Source: Caryophanales bacterium UBA5603 (GTDB lineage Bacteria; Bacillota_I; Bacilli_A; Izemoplasmatales; Hujiaoplasmataceae). From it: a DNA stretch of 50,588 nt. The stretch is taken from assembly GCA_002424815.1 (NCBI GenBank), contig DILB01000025.1, forward strand, positions 1 through 50,588, given 5' to 3'. The position numbers and the translations under genes are program-made. Below are positions 24,396-33,242 of this stretch, piece after piece (position 1 is the first letter of the stretch; every line of letters begins with the position of its first letter). The notes under the pieces are model-generated. The model worked only from the letters and a program-made list of their open reading frames with translations. It did no database searches and had not been told where the DNA came from.

Positions 24396-25127
24396 TTATA
24401 GCACTCTTTTTAAGAAGTTTTTCGTGCGCTCTTCTTTGGGCATTGTAAATATTTCATCAGGTGTACCACTTTCTAAAATGACACCGCCATCCATAAATAC
24501 GACCCGATTAGCTACTTCTTTTGCAAAACCCATTTCATGTGTTACAACCACCATCGTCATCCCTGATTTAGCAAGTTTTTTCATTACCTCTAAAACTTCA
24601 CCGACCATTTCTGGATCGAGTGCACTGGTGGGTTCATCGAAAAGAAGAATTTTAGGTTTCATGGCCAAAGCTCTTGCAATGGCAACTCGTTGTTTTTGTC
24701 CGCCTGATAATTGATTGGGATTTTGATAAGCAAAATCCTTCATTCCGACTTGATCAAGCATCGACAACGCAAACGCTTCTGCTGCTTTTTTATCAATCTT
24801 TAAAACTTTGATGGGCGCTAAGGTACAATTATCTAAGACGTTTTTATTGTTAAACAAATTAAACGATTGAAATACCATGCCCATGTGTGTACGTAGCAAG
24901 TTGATATCGGTTTCTTTGGCTAAGAGATCAACATCTTCGAAAAGTATCGATCCGCCGTTAGGCTCTTCAAGCAAATTAAGACAGCGAAGCAATGTAGACT
25001 TCCCAGATCCAGATGAACCGATGATACATTGTACTTCACCCGGATAAATATCAAGGTTAATTTGCTTTAATACTTCATTATTTCCAAACGATTTCTTTAA
25101 ATCGATGATTCGTATAATTGGATTCAT
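24396..25127 (-). CDS. Polar amino-acid ABC transporter ATPase (lysine-regulated)
   Basis: 243 aa, GlnQ/HisP type. Walker A GSSGSGKST, Q-loop VFQSFNLF, signature LSGGQKQR, Walker B ILLFDEPTSALDPEM and H-loop THEMGFA are all intact. Third gene after the substrate-binding protein and permease, 8 bases from the permease. The lysine riboswitch in front of the operon makes lysine (or a related cationic amino acid) the likely cargo. Confidence 0.95.
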   Translation of the reverse strand: MNPIIRIIDLKKSFGNNEVLKQINLDIYPGEVQCIIGSSGSGKSTLLRCLNLLEEPNGGSILFEDVDLLAKETDINLLRTHMGMVFQSFNLFNNKNVLDNCTLAPIKVLKIDKKAAEAFALSMLDQVGMKDFAYQNPNQLSGGQKQRVAIARALAMKPKILLFDEPTSALDPEMVGEVLEVMKKLAKSGMTMVVVTHEMGFAKEVANRVVFMDGGVILESGTPDEIFTMPKEERTKNFLKRVL

Positions 25128-25135
25128 AATAGCTC

Positions 25136-26359
25136 CTAATTTGAACTTGGCAATTCACGAATCTCGATATCAAATCGTTTCTCAATTCGTTGTAAGATTT
25201 TGGTAACAGTGTAGGTTAAAAACAAATAAATCAGGGCTACAACGAGATAAGCTTCCAATTGCCGATAATGAATTCCCGCCACTTTTGTGGTTTGATTGAA
25301 CAATTCAAAAATACCAATGACTGATAAAACAGCAGTATCTTTAATATTGATGACAAATTCATTGCCGATGGCAGGCATAGAATTTTTCACGGATTGCGGG
25401 AAAATCACCGAAATCATCGTTTGAATACTGTTCATCCCTAAACTGCGGGACGCTTCTGTTTGACCTTTGTCGATGGCGCCAATGGAACCTCTTAATATTT
25501 CGGCGATGTAGGCCGCAGTATTGACAGATACGACGAATAAGCCGCATAATAATGCATCCCCGAACAAACCCAGTCCATACCAAAAGAAACTAGCTTGAAC
25601 AATCATCGGTGTCCCGCGAAACACCGTAATATACACTTTGGCAAAGCCCGAACCGAATTTTTTTAAGAAGGCCACACTCTTTTGATCTCGAGAATTGGGT
25701 TTCAATAATCGTAAAGCGACTAAAATTAAGGCGATGATAAATCCGATAATTGTTCCAGTTAACGAAAGACCGAGCGTTGTTGCGACACCTTCAGCGAACA
25801 AAGAAATATAACGGATGAAGGTATAAACGAATCCTCCCCAAAAATCCGAAGGCATCTGGGCGACAACTGCACCTTCATAAGTCTTGATTAAAGTGGCATC
25901 TCCTAATGCGAAAACAGCAGTGAGAGTAAAAGGTTTTGAACCTTCAAAGACATTCGGCCTTTCTGAAACAATCCCTTTATATACCTCAATTTGTATGAGT
26001 CCATTGGGTGAAGCCACGCTGATTGTTGAAGTCGTTGCTTCAATCATGATGGCGGTTGAGGAAGAACTCCAAGTAATCACCACTTCACCGAAAGCAGCTG
26101 GTAAAGCAATGTCGGAAGTGACTTGTTTCAAACGATTGGGGGTAAGCGATTGTTTATTGCCGAAATGATAAGGATTAACACTATTCGCTGCTAAAGTTAA
26201 TTGTTCCATCGCTTCGCCTGAAGCATCACTGATAAAAGTGGTTTGATGATTATCTGCTTCACTTGAAGTGAGTAAATGAGGGGCGAGTGCGTAGATAAAT
26301 CCCACGATGAGAGCGAACACGATTAACTTTTTAAAAAGGGGTATGAATTTTTTAATCAT
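25136..26359 (-). CDS. Amino-acid ABC permease with N-terminal Ig-like extracytoplasmic domain
   Basis: 407 aa, where normal HisM/GlnP-type permeases have about 220. Residues 175-400 are the permease, with five helices and the cytoplasmic EAA loop EASRSLGMNSIQTMISVIFP. Before it lies an extra block: a membrane helix at 10-29 and about 140 extracytoplasmic residues. This block contains LTPNRLKQVTSDIALPAAFG, then VVITWSSSSTAIMIEATT, a match to the atypical bacterial Ig-like fold (pattern LP...ITWSSSN). No second binding-protein domain is present; the binding protein is a separate lipoprotein next door. SD TAGGAGACG precedes the ATG. I know of no characterised permease of this layout. Confidence 0.85.
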   Translation of the reverse strand: MIKKFIPLFKKLIVFALIVGFIYALAPHLLTSSEADNHQTTFISDASGEAMEQLTLAANSVNPYHFGNKQSLTPNRLKQVTSDIALPAAFGEVVITWSSSSTAIMIEATTSTISVASPNGLIQIEVYKGIVSERPNVFEGSKPFTLTAVFALGDATLIKTYEGAVVAQMPSDFWGGFVYTFIRYISLFAEGVATTLGLSLTGTIIGFIIALILVALRLLKPNSRDQKSVAFLKKFGSGFAKVYITVFRGTPMIVQASFFWYGLGLFGDALLCGLFVVSVNTAAYIAEILRGSIGAIDKGQTEASRSLGMNSIQTMISVIFPQSVKNSMPAIGNEFVINIKDTAVLSVIGIFELFNQTTKVAGIHYRQLEAYLVVALIYLFLTYTVTKILQRIEKRFDIEIRELPSSN

Positions 26360-26383
26360 GTTCGTCTCCTAAGGAAATCATTG

Positions 26384-27244
26384 TTATTCGGGTTGACGGT
26401 TAATGGCATTTAACATCCATGTTTCGCGGGTTGTTTCACTAATCGTCGCTAAAATTGCATTGATTTGTGCGAGAAGTGAAACATCACTTTGACGAACCGC
26501 AATTGCAACCGCTGAATCTTCATAGGCAACATTAAAACCATTGCCAGAAGCAAACTCAATATAAGTCAATTCCGGATTCGCAGCGGTGATGGCGACGGCG
26601 ACGGGTAATTCAAGAATGGTAGCGTCGTATGTTCCAGATTTAATACCCGTGACGATGGTTGGAACGTCGCCTAAGGGATTTAAATGATTTGCGCCGATGA
26701 GTTGGTCAACCAATTCATCATAAAATGTATTCATTTGACCAACTACTTTCGCACCGGTGAAATCAGCGATGGAGGTGGCATTGGCATAAAGTGAATCACT
26801 TCTTAAGACGACGACATGCGTTGAATGATAATATTCATTGGAAAACGCGACAGTTTGAGCCCGTTCTGCGGTCGGACTCATGCCAGCGATAATCATGTCG
26901 ATTTGACCATTAATCGCAAGTGAGGGAATTAATCCATCCCAGTCAACTGCGAGAACTCGGAGTTCAACCCCTAAAGCATCAGCGATTGTCTGGGCAATTT
27001 GGACATCATATCCATCGCAGAAAGCTCTTGAACCCACTTGTTGAACGGCGAGTTCAGAAGCAGCACTTCTTTCTACTGACCAGTTGAAAGGTGCGTAGTT
27101 GCACTCTAAACCAACGACGATATAGCCGCGATCTAAAATGGCTTGAAGATTGTCAGAATTGACTGGCATGGGTGAAATATTGGCGCAGCCAAGGATGGTG
27201 AAACTTGTGAGTAAGACAAAGATTGCTAAGAAAACTTTTTTCAT
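26384..27244 (-). CDS. Amino-acid-binding lipoprotein of ABC transporter (SBP family 3)
   Basis: 286 aa. Lipobox TILGCANIS after an N-terminal helix, so it is anchored on the outer face of the membrane by Cys19. SBP_bac_3 features: ILDRGYIVVGLECNYAPFNW, then GYDVQIAQTIADALGVEL, GLIPSLAINGQIDMIIAGMS, ERAQTVAFSNEYY and the final GSYDA-type segment. The pocket residue WDGLIP and an aspartate-rich lobe fit a cationic amino acid. First gene of the operon, directly behind the lysine riboswitch and its terminator; SD AAGGAGAAAC. Confidence 0.95.
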   Translation of the reverse strand: MKKVFLAIFVLLTSFTILGCANISPMPVNSDNLQAILDRGYIVVGLECNYAPFNWSVERSAASELAVQQVGSRAFCDGYDVQIAQTIADALGVELRVLAVDWDGLIPSLAINGQIDMIIAGMSPTAERAQTVAFSNEYYHSTHVVVLRSDSLYANATSIADFTGAKVVGQMNTFYDELVDQLIGANHLNPLGDVPTIVTGIKSGTYDATILELPVAVAITAANPELTYIEFASGNGFNVAYEDSAVAIAVRQSDVSLLAQINAILATISETTRETWMLNAINRQPE

Positions 27245-27272
27245 GATTTTGTTTCTCCTTTAGATTTTTTTC

Positions 27273-27300
27273 AATAAAAAAAGCGTCTCAATCGACGCTT
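27273..27300 (-). terminator. Riboswitch expression-platform terminator
   Basis: Minus strand AAGCGTC-GATTGA-GACGCTT, 7-bp stem, then TTTTTTT. It lies between the aptamer and the SD of the binding-protein gene. Confidence 0.9.
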
Positions 27301-27335
27301 CCTAAAATCACAAAAAATAAAAAGGATTTTAAAAG

Positions 27336-27506
27336 GATGTTAGCGCCTCTGCTTTAGAAACTAAAGTAGGAGTGTTGTAAGTATTTCTTACAACCCCATG
27401 TGTCAAGCATGTCTGCTTGCTCATTCGGCGATGGTTGCCTTTCACTTGGGTCATAACCTACCGGTTCGCCAAGGTACTCATCTGCATCGCTACCTCTAAT
27501 CATTGA
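27336..27506 (-). ncRNA. Lysine riboswitch (L-box)
   Basis: The only long gap in the window (27245-27596). On the minus strand it reads, in order: TTAGAGGTAGCGATG, GATGAGTACC, CCCAAGTGAAAGGC, ATCGCCGAATGAGC, a GCAAGCAGACATGCTTG hairpin, GGGGTTGTAAG ... CTTACAAC and GCAGAGGCGCTAAC. These are the conserved blocks of the L-box: AGAGG(U/A)GCG, AGUA, GUGAAAGG, CGCCGAAG, GGGUUG and GAGGCGCUA, with the closing TTAG/CTAA P1. A promoter lies just upstream and a terminator just downstream, so lysine binding should stop transcription of the transporter genes. Recognised from consensus, not by a model search. Confidence 0.93.
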
Positions 27507-27530
27507 TGGACTTTTTTTGTTGATGGTTCA

Positions 27531-27558
27531 ATTATACTGAATTTAAAAATAATGTCAA
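27531..27558 (-). promoter_or_regulatory. Promoter of the lysine-riboswitch operon
   Basis: Minus strand TTGACA (27553-27558), 16-base spacer, TATAAT (27531-27536). The transcript would begin about 25 bases before the aptamer. Confidence 0.87.
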
Positions 27559-27596
27559 ACAAATCAATACAATTTTTTTTATGAAAACGCTTTATC

Positions 27597-29054
27597 TCAT
27601 TTTTGAAGGTAAAATTCGAGTTGTGAAGTGACTGAAGCATTTTTTTCAGTAAAATACCATTCTATATTACGGAGTCCAAACACTTGGTTCCCTAAATGGT
27701 TTTCATTAACTAAGACAGATTGATATAGATTTTTAGCCATCATATATTCTGATAAAAAAATTTCATAATCAAAAATATTTTGGACAAAGTCATCTAAATA
27801 GTTGAGATATTGCTCACGATAGAGATCGCTTTGAAATATCTGATTGACTAAGACAGCCATTTCATTGATGCCAATCAACGGGTATTGAACGCCAAAATCA
27901 CCACTGACGTCTTGATGTTTACCAAAACCCAAGACATTGTCCAAGTCAAAAGGAATATAATAGGCTCGTTTCGTGTAGACTTCAAAATATAAATAGTAGT
28001 TGTTAAAATTATGCCGGTAATCATCGGTATTCCCAATTAAAAAACCCATCGCAATGGCACGAATAAAAGCATCGATGTCGATGATTCGATTGGCATTTCG
28101 TAAAAAATAATCGGTATCGTTAATATTGTCGATAAAATTCGTTAAAATTGAAAAATCCGTTCTTAATCCATTTTGGCGATGATTCTTTAAGGTGTAGCTG
28201 TAACGCTCATTCGTCGCATTGATATTTATGCCGATGAGACCTTCATGATGGATGGATAAATCGGCTGGACCGATAATATCGGTACATTTGAATAAGTCGC
28301 CATAATCGCCAATGACATTAGCGTCAAAATGTTTCGATAAAAAATTATTGTCAATCGGTTCAATAAAGTTATAAAAACCGTAATTAACTAAGGTGTCACC
28401 GATTTTTAGATAAACGATTCCGTAAGATACATTTGAAACAACGACACCTGCTTTTTGATAAAGATGATAACTGAATGCCTCTGAAATCATCGCGACATCC
28501 GGTTGTGCATCGATTTGTTTGGAATACTCAAAATTGAGTTGATCCAAGTTAAACACTTCGCGCGATTTTAATACGCCATATTCATTCGATCTTTGATCGT
28601 AATCGAAGGTTTCATTGAATTGGAGTTGAAATGAGGTTTGGTAATATACTTCTCTTCCGCGCCAGTCAAGAACGCGAGGTAAATTCCTTGAAGTGTTACT
28701 TTTCGTTCGAAAGCCCACTTCATGAACCGTGAAGGTGTTACCTTGACCATCTTGATAGATTATGTCAACTTTATGCAAGGTGTTATCTTGATAGGTGCCA
28801 TATTGTGCAAAATATGTTTCCATCGAAGTAATCAAGTCTGAAAAGACTTCTTCTTCAAAAACAATGGTGATTGATTTATACAAGGTGTTATCGAATAAGT
28901 TTTTGTAATCCGTTTTTTGTTTCCGATTATTCGCTAATCGCGTTAAACCTTCATAGCCGTTATTTGCACTTAAATAGTTGAAATAGCTCAAACCAAAAAC
29001 GCTCGTCACTAAGACGAATGCAATGAGGATTCGTTTGATAAGAAGCCATTTCAC
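27597..29054 (-). CDS. CotH kinase family protein, signal-anchored
   Basis: 485 aa. A membrane helix at about 5-23 places the rest outside the cell. Family features: VGFRTKSNTSRNLPR (about 120), a basic/aromatic core, AIMISEAFSYHLYQKAG-like block, YGFYNFIEPID, then GFLIGNTDDYRHNFNNYYLY and PFDLDNVLGFG (the P-F/W-D-x-D metal/ATP motif). CotH proteins are atypical secreted protein kinases, first known from Bacillus spore coats. The track-length GTG at 29063 overlaps the SD; the GTG at 29054 follows AAGGAG by 8 bases and is used. Follows its paralogue by 12 bases. No spore or cellulosome gene is near, so the target is unknown. Confidence 0.87.
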   Translation of the reverse strand: MKWLLIKRILIAFVLVTSVFGLSYFNYLSANNGYEGLTRLANNRKQKTDYKNLFDNTLYKSITIVFEEEVFSDLITSMETYFAQYGTYQDNTLHKVDIIYQDGQGNTFTVHEVGFRTKSNTSRNLPRVLDWRGREVYYQTSFQLQFNETFDYDQRSNEYGVLKSREVFNLDQLNFEYSKQIDAQPDVAMISEAFSYHLYQKAGVVVSNVSYGIVYLKIGDTLVNYGFYNFIEPIDNNFLSKHFDANVIGDYGDLFKCTDIIGPADLSIHHEGLIGININATNERYSYTLKNHRQNGLRTDFSILTNFIDNINDTDYFLRNANRIIDIDAFIRAIAMGFLIGNTDDYRHNFNNYYLYFEVYTKRAYYIPFDLDNVLGFGKHQDVSGDFGVQYPLIGINEMAVLVNQIFQSDLYREQYLNYLDDFVQNIFDYEIFLSEYMMAKNLYQSVLVNENHLGNQVFGLRNIEWYFTEKNASVTSQLEFYLQK

Positions 29055-29066
29055 AAAGACCACTCC

Positions 29067-30566
29067 TTATTGATTTTGATAATAATTCGCTCTTTCACGC
29101 GCTCTTGCGATTTTCTGAGTAAAGTAATCTCTTGCGGTCATTGATCTTGAATTGAGCGAAAAAGTTTTAACCCCCAAATGATTATACCGAAGGATTTCTG
29201 TTTGATAAAGCGTACTAGCAATCACAAATTCTTGATAAAACAAATCGTAATTAAACAAGCCATTTTGAGGATCAGTGTAAGCTAAGAGATATTGTTCGTA
29301 AATCAATCGATATTCAGGAAATGCTAAAACGTTATTGACAAGTACCAAATCATTTTGGTTGATCCATTGTTGAGCGGGGGGAATGTTATAAATATCATGC
29401 GAAAGTCCATAGTCCCCGTAAGGATTCCACCCGTAACCTAAGGATTGATCATTGTCAAAGGGAATATAGACAGCTTGACCTTCATAAAAATATAAATAAT
29501 AATTGTTCGCATCACTACGGTAATCGTCTGGATTACCAACTAAATATCCCATCGCAAGCGTTTTTAACCAGGTATCAACGTCGAGAATGCTCTCGAGTTT
29601 ATTTTTATAGTTAATGACGCTCGTATTATTTAGATCATTCACAAAAGTAATGAATTGTGAAAAGTTACTCGTTGATTTATTCGTCTTTAATTGATAATTT
29701 TTGCGATATCCATCGTTATAATCCGAGATGCCTAAAGCATTAGGATCATAACCGGTTTTGAGGGTTCCAGGGCCGAAATTCTGCCAGACACATTTATAAA
29801 GATCACCGATGGATCCATCTTGATTTCTTCCAAAATATCTTTTAACAAAGACATCATCAATGGGTTCGGTCACCGTAAATAAGCCATAAGGAATCAATGC
29901 TTCTTCGCCTTCAATATCAAAATAAATCACAGCGAGCGACGTATTTGGCGCAATGACACCAGCGGCGCGATATAAATCATATGCAATCATCTCTGTGACA
30001 ATCCCCGTATCGCCTGAACGAATCATCTTAAAATTTAATTGTTCTAAATCAAACATGCGGCGATCTTTTAACGCTTTATATTGCGTTGATGCATCAGGGT
30101 ATAAAAAGGTTTCATTGAATTCCAATTGGAAAGATACTTGCTGATAACCAATGACATTACCTTGTTGATCGAGTATAACCGGTAATACTCGTGAAAAAAT
30201 ATTACCTTTCGTACGAAAACCCACTTCATTTAACGTCACTTTATTGCCATACCCATCTTCGTAGTAAATATCGACCTCTTGAATGGTATTGTCTCTGTAA
30301 GTGCCAAATTCATCAAAATAATTTTGCATGTCATTGACGAGTTTATCAAAATTAGCTTTTGAAAAAGAGACAATGAATTTATGATAGTTTGTATTATCAA
30401 ACAACGTTTCATAACTAACAGGGTTTTCGATATTAGTAACGGTTTCTCCCGAAGTCGTGGTTAAAGTGCTGTAGCTGAGGGTGGTTGTGGAAGTGGTCAA
30501 AAAACTACATCCCACTAAAAAAGTCACTAAAAAGGCCGTCAAAATGACGGCTAATCGACGAAACAT
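29067..30566 (-). CDS. CotH kinase family lipoprotein
   Basis: 499 aa, paralogue of the following gene. A signal peptide ends in the lipobox TFLVGCSFL, so it is a lipoprotein (Cys at about 20), followed by a Thr/Ser-rich linker. The same motif series follows: VGFRTKGNIFSRVLPV, LNFKMIRSGDTGIVTEMIAY, YGLFTVTEPIDDVF, GYLVGNPDDYRSDANNYYLY and PFDNDQSLGYG. Its ATG overlaps the stop of the RluA gene by 1 base (TAATG), so the three are one transcript. The two copies keep the motifs but differ in anchor type (lipid versus helix). Confidence 0.88.
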   Translation of the reverse strand: MFRRLAVILTAFLVTFLVGCSFLTTSTTTLSYSTLTTTSGETVTNIENPVSYETLFDNTNYHKFIVSFSKANFDKLVNDMQNYFDEFGTYRDNTIQEVDIYYEDGYGNKVTLNEVGFRTKGNIFSRVLPVILDQQGNVIGYQQVSFQLEFNETFLYPDASTQYKALKDRRMFDLEQLNFKMIRSGDTGIVTEMIAYDLYRAAGVIAPNTSLAVIYFDIEGEEALIPYGLFTVTEPIDDVFVKRYFGRNQDGSIGDLYKCVWQNFGPGTLKTGYDPNALGISDYNDGYRKNYQLKTNKSTSNFSQFITFVNDLNNTSVINYKNKLESILDVDTWLKTLAMGYLVGNPDDYRSDANNYYLYFYEGQAVYIPFDNDQSLGYGWNPYGDYGLSHDIYNIPPAQQWINQNDLVLVNNVLAFPEYRLIYEQYLLAYTDPQNGLFNYDLFYQEFVIASTLYQTEILRYNHLGVKTFSLNSRSMTARDYFTQKIARARERANYYQNQ

Positions 30567-31435
30567 TACAAACCTCCTCGACTTGCTAAATATTGTTTTA
30601 AGTCATTTGGAAGTTCACGAATGACATCGATATCTTTTCCGTTGATGGGATGTTTAAAGGCGATATGGTGCATATACAACATCAAATGTTCGCCCGTTTT
30701 ATATTTAGGGTTATAAATATGATCGCCTACCAAAGGAAAACCAAAATGAGCAAAATGGACTCTTATCTGATGTGTTTTACCAGTTTCATTGAGAATTTGA
30801 ACTAAACTTTGGACTTTAAATTCTTTGATAACGGTAAATTCAGTAATCGCTTCTTCACCATCTGCGGTAACTTCTCTTTTGGGAGAATCATCTTGTTGCT
30901 TACCGATTGGAAGATCAATAGAGAGCGTTTTATTAGGAACAATCCCATCAATAATCGCAAAATATTCGCGTTTAATCGGAATCTCGCTTAATAAAAATTT
31001 GATAAATCGATTTTTAGCAACTAAAACTAAACCGGAGGCATCGATATCCAGTCGGTTAACTAAATGAATTTTACTTTGAATCTTGTTTTCCATGTAGTAA
31101 TGCGTTAAAGCATTTGCTAATGTATGCGATTCATTGTTTTTTGTTACCATTAAAGGCATACCATGCGGTTTATCAACGATGAGGACGTAATCGTCTTCAT
31201 AGACAATATTTAAAGGAATGGCTTCAGGGGCGATTGCGTCATCGTAATCTTCATCGGGAATCCAGATTCTTAATGTATCGCCTTTTCTTACTGAATCATT
31301 GCGTGTTTTTCGATCGTTGTTCACAACAATTTTTTGTTCGTTATTTTCAACCACGATGAGTTTTAAAGGAATCTTATTGGCATGGCAGAAGTCTTTAATA
31401 TTCTCTGGTTTTTTGATTTTGTAGGTCAGTTCCAT
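30566..31435 (-). CDS. RluA-family 23S rRNA/tRNA pseudouridine synthase
   Basis: 289 aa, RluA/RluD family. Catalytic Asp in LVNRLDIDASGLVLVAK (about 126), a variant of HRLDxxTSG; other motifs are VDKPHGMPLM and GKTHQIRVHFAHFGFPLVGD near the end. The N-terminal part (about 1-70) resembles a weak S4-like region. It isomerises specific uridines; the exact site cannot be read from sequence. A TGTTATAAT promoter lies upstream. First gene before the two CotH genes. Confidence 0.93.
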   Translation of the reverse strand: MELTYKIKKPENIKDFCHANKIPLKLIVVENNEQKIVVNNDRKTRNDSVRKGDTLRIWIPDEDYDDAIAPEAIPLNIVYEDDYVLIVDKPHGMPLMVTKNNESHTLANALTHYYMENKIQSKIHLVNRLDIDASGLVLVAKNRFIKFLLSEIPIKREYFAIIDGIVPNKTLSIDLPIGKQQDDSPKREVTADGEEAITEFTVIKEFKVQSLVQILNETGKTHQIRVHFAHFGFPLVGDHIYNPKYKTGEHLMLYMHHIAFKHPINGKDIDVIRELPNDLKQYLASRGGL

Positions 31436-31458
31436 GATATCACATCCATTTCTTTTAT

Positions 31459-31467
31459 ATTATAACA
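31459..31467 (-). promoter_or_regulatory. Extended -10 promoter of the rluA-cotH-cotH transcript
   Basis: Minus strand TGTTATAAT, about 25 bases before the RluA ATG. Its upstream flank coincides with the terminator hairpin of the M29 operon. Confidence 0.6.
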
Positions 31468-31469
31468 TA

Positions 31470-31499
31470 AAGAGAAGATTAATGTCGCCATTAATCTTC
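31470..31499 (-). terminator. Terminator of the DUF402-M29 operon
   Basis: Minus strand GAAGATTAATG-GCGA-CATTAATCTTC, an 11-bp perfect stem, followed by TCTTTATGTT (weak T-run). Confidence 0.72.
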
Positions 31500-31523
31500 C
31501 CGTTTTTATCTTCGTTTTCGGTT

Positions 31524-32636
31524 TTATTGTAGGTTTTCGGGATTGAGTCCTAACAATTCTTCAATCACGAAGCGGCCATCTTTACGAATTAGAACATCAT
31601 CAAAATAGATTTCCCCACCACCAAATTCAGGTGTTTGGATGAGCACAAGATCCCAATGGACGGCAGAATCATTGCCATTGGGTGCTTCTGCATAGCAACG
31701 ACCGGGTGTGAAGTGAATGGAACCAGCAATTTTCTCATCAAATAAGATGTCACCCATCGGACGTGTGACGAGTGGGTTAACGCCAATAGCGAATTCACCT
31801 ACATATCGGGCACCTTCATCGGTATTGAAGATGGATTCTAATAAATCAAGTTCTTGATCGGCACTGGCTTTTATGATTTTCCCATTCTCAAAAGTGAGAG
31901 TTACTCCGGTAAATACCGTCCCGCGTTGTGGTGAAGGGGTATTGTATGTGATTGTTCCATTGACAGAATCACGAATGGGAGCTGTGAATATTTCACCGTC
32001 AGGAATATTGTAATTTCCTGCACAAGGAATCACTGGAATTCCTTTAATAGAAAATGCAAGGTCGGTTCCTTTTGCGACAATACGAACTTTATCAGTGCGT
32101 TCCATTAGATTCTTTAATGGAATAAATGCCGCATCCATTTTCGAATAATCGACACTCGAAACGTTAATGATAAAATCAGAATAAGCTTCAAAGCTCATTT
32201 TTGCTTTATGGGCAGCTCCTTCGGTTGGAAAATTTAAAAGCACCCATTTTTTCCCTAATCGTTTCGCTGTTAAGGGATTCATTTTCTTAGAAATGCGCAT
32301 TTTGATGTCCATCGGAACATCTTGCGAAGTATAATCGGATTCAGAAGCACGGATATGGATAATACAATCGATATCATCTAACTTACGATCTAACCAACGG
32401 TAGCTGCGGTCCATTGATTTTTCGGTTGTTGCGAGTTGTAATTCACGATCAATTTCCGCATCGTAAAGTTCAACCACCGGATTGCCACCTTTAGCACGAA
32501 TTTCTTTTAATAAAGTAAGAATCAGTGGTTTTGACTTGAGTGTGGCATTAATTAAGACGGTTTCATCTTTTTGCATATTGACCGAATAATTAATTAAGGT
32601 TGAAGCTAGTTTTTCTAAACGCGGGTCTTTTAACAT
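31524..32636 (-). CDS. M29 family aminopeptidase
   Basis: 370 aa, aminopeptidase T/AmpS family, a cytosolic two-metal enzyme that removes N-terminal residues. Visible: PRLEKLASTLINYSVNMQKD at the start, IPDGEIFTAP, the metal Glu in GEIFTAP and EFAIGVNP, and the final HFTPGRCYAEAPNGNDSAVHWDLV with metal His and Asp. Length is normal for the short form. It begins 1 base after the DUF402 gene, so the two are coupled. Confidence 0.93.
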   Translation of the reverse strand: MLKDPRLEKLASTLINYSVNMQKDETVLINATLKSKPLILTLLKEIRAKGGNPVVELYDAEIDRELQLATTEKSMDRSYRWLDRKLDDIDCIIHIRASESDYTSQDVPMDIKMRISKKMNPLTAKRLGKKWVLLNFPTEGAAHKAKMSFEAYSDFIINVSSVDYSKMDAAFIPLKNLMERTDKVRIVAKGTDLAFSIKGIPVIPCAGNYNIPDGEIFTAPIRDSVNGTITYNTPSPQRGTVFTGVTLTFENGKIIKASADQELDLLESIFNTDEGARYVGEFAIGVNPLVTRPMGDILFDEKIAGSIHFTPGRCYAEAPNGNDSAVHWDLVLIQTPEFGGGEIYFDDVLIRKDGRFVIEELLGLNPENLQ

Positions 32637-32637
32637 G

Positions 32638-33171
32638 TTATTTTATCTCCTTCAGATTTAAATATTTTTGGTACCAAGTCAGGATATGTTCAGAATCAAA
32701 AGGCGTTGATTGTGAATTCACCATATTTTCGAGAATTTTAAATTCATTTTCCAGAATTGCACATAATTCCTTTGGGTAATGCATTTGCATCTTGTGACGT
32801 CGATACTCATTTTGATCCAAAAGATGATACGAGAAATCGGGCAATACTTTAATATCGAGATCATAATCAATGTATTTAAGCGCTTCTTCATCATAAAGAA
32901 TCGGACTTGATAAATTACAATAAAATGACACGCCATTGGCTTTGATAATGCCGATGACATTAAACCAACGTTTTTTGTAGAAATAGGTCACAGAAGGTTC
33001 TTTTGTGTGCCAAAAACGACCATTGGCTTCAACCACTTTTGTTTTTTTGTTCGCAACGATGATATACTCCTCAGTTTCATCCATGACGGTGGCTTCTTGC
33101 CAAATTCGATGTAAGGAATTGTCATGTTTATAACTTTGGACCGTCATTCGTTGTCCAACTTGCAATGTCAT
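32638..33171 (-). CDS. DUF402 nucleoside tri/diphosphate phosphatase (YgaC/Ntdp-like)
   Basis: 177 aa, same length as Bacillus YgaC. FAU-1/DUF402 fold with SYKHDNSLHRIWQEA near the start, SVTYFYKKRWFNVIGI and the metal-binding block YCNLSSPILYDEEALKYIDYDLD. Relatives hydrolyse nucleoside tri- and diphosphates with Mg/Mn. An extended -10 promoter is upstream. Role in this cell inferred from the family. Confidence 0.88.
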   Translation of the reverse strand: MTLQVGQRMTVQSYKHDNSLHRIWQEATVMDETEEYIIVANKKTKVVEANGRFWHTKEPSVTYFYKKRWFNVIGIIKANGVSFYCNLSSPILYDEEALKYIDYDLDIKVLPDFSYHLLDQNEYRRHKMQMHYPKELCAILENEFKILENMVNSQSTPFDSEHILTWYQKYLNLKEIK

Positions 33172-33198
33172 CTTGCCACCCCCTCATGTTTTATAAAG

Positions 33199-33207
33199 AT
33201 TATAACA
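33199..33207 (-). promoter_or_regulatory. Extended -10 promoter of the DUF402-M29 operon
   Basis: Minus strand TGTTATAAT, 27 bases before the ATG at 33171; SD GAGGGGGTGG follows. Confidence 0.68.
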
Positions 33208-33242
33208 GATTTTCTTAAAGTCAAAAACGGATTATCAATATT

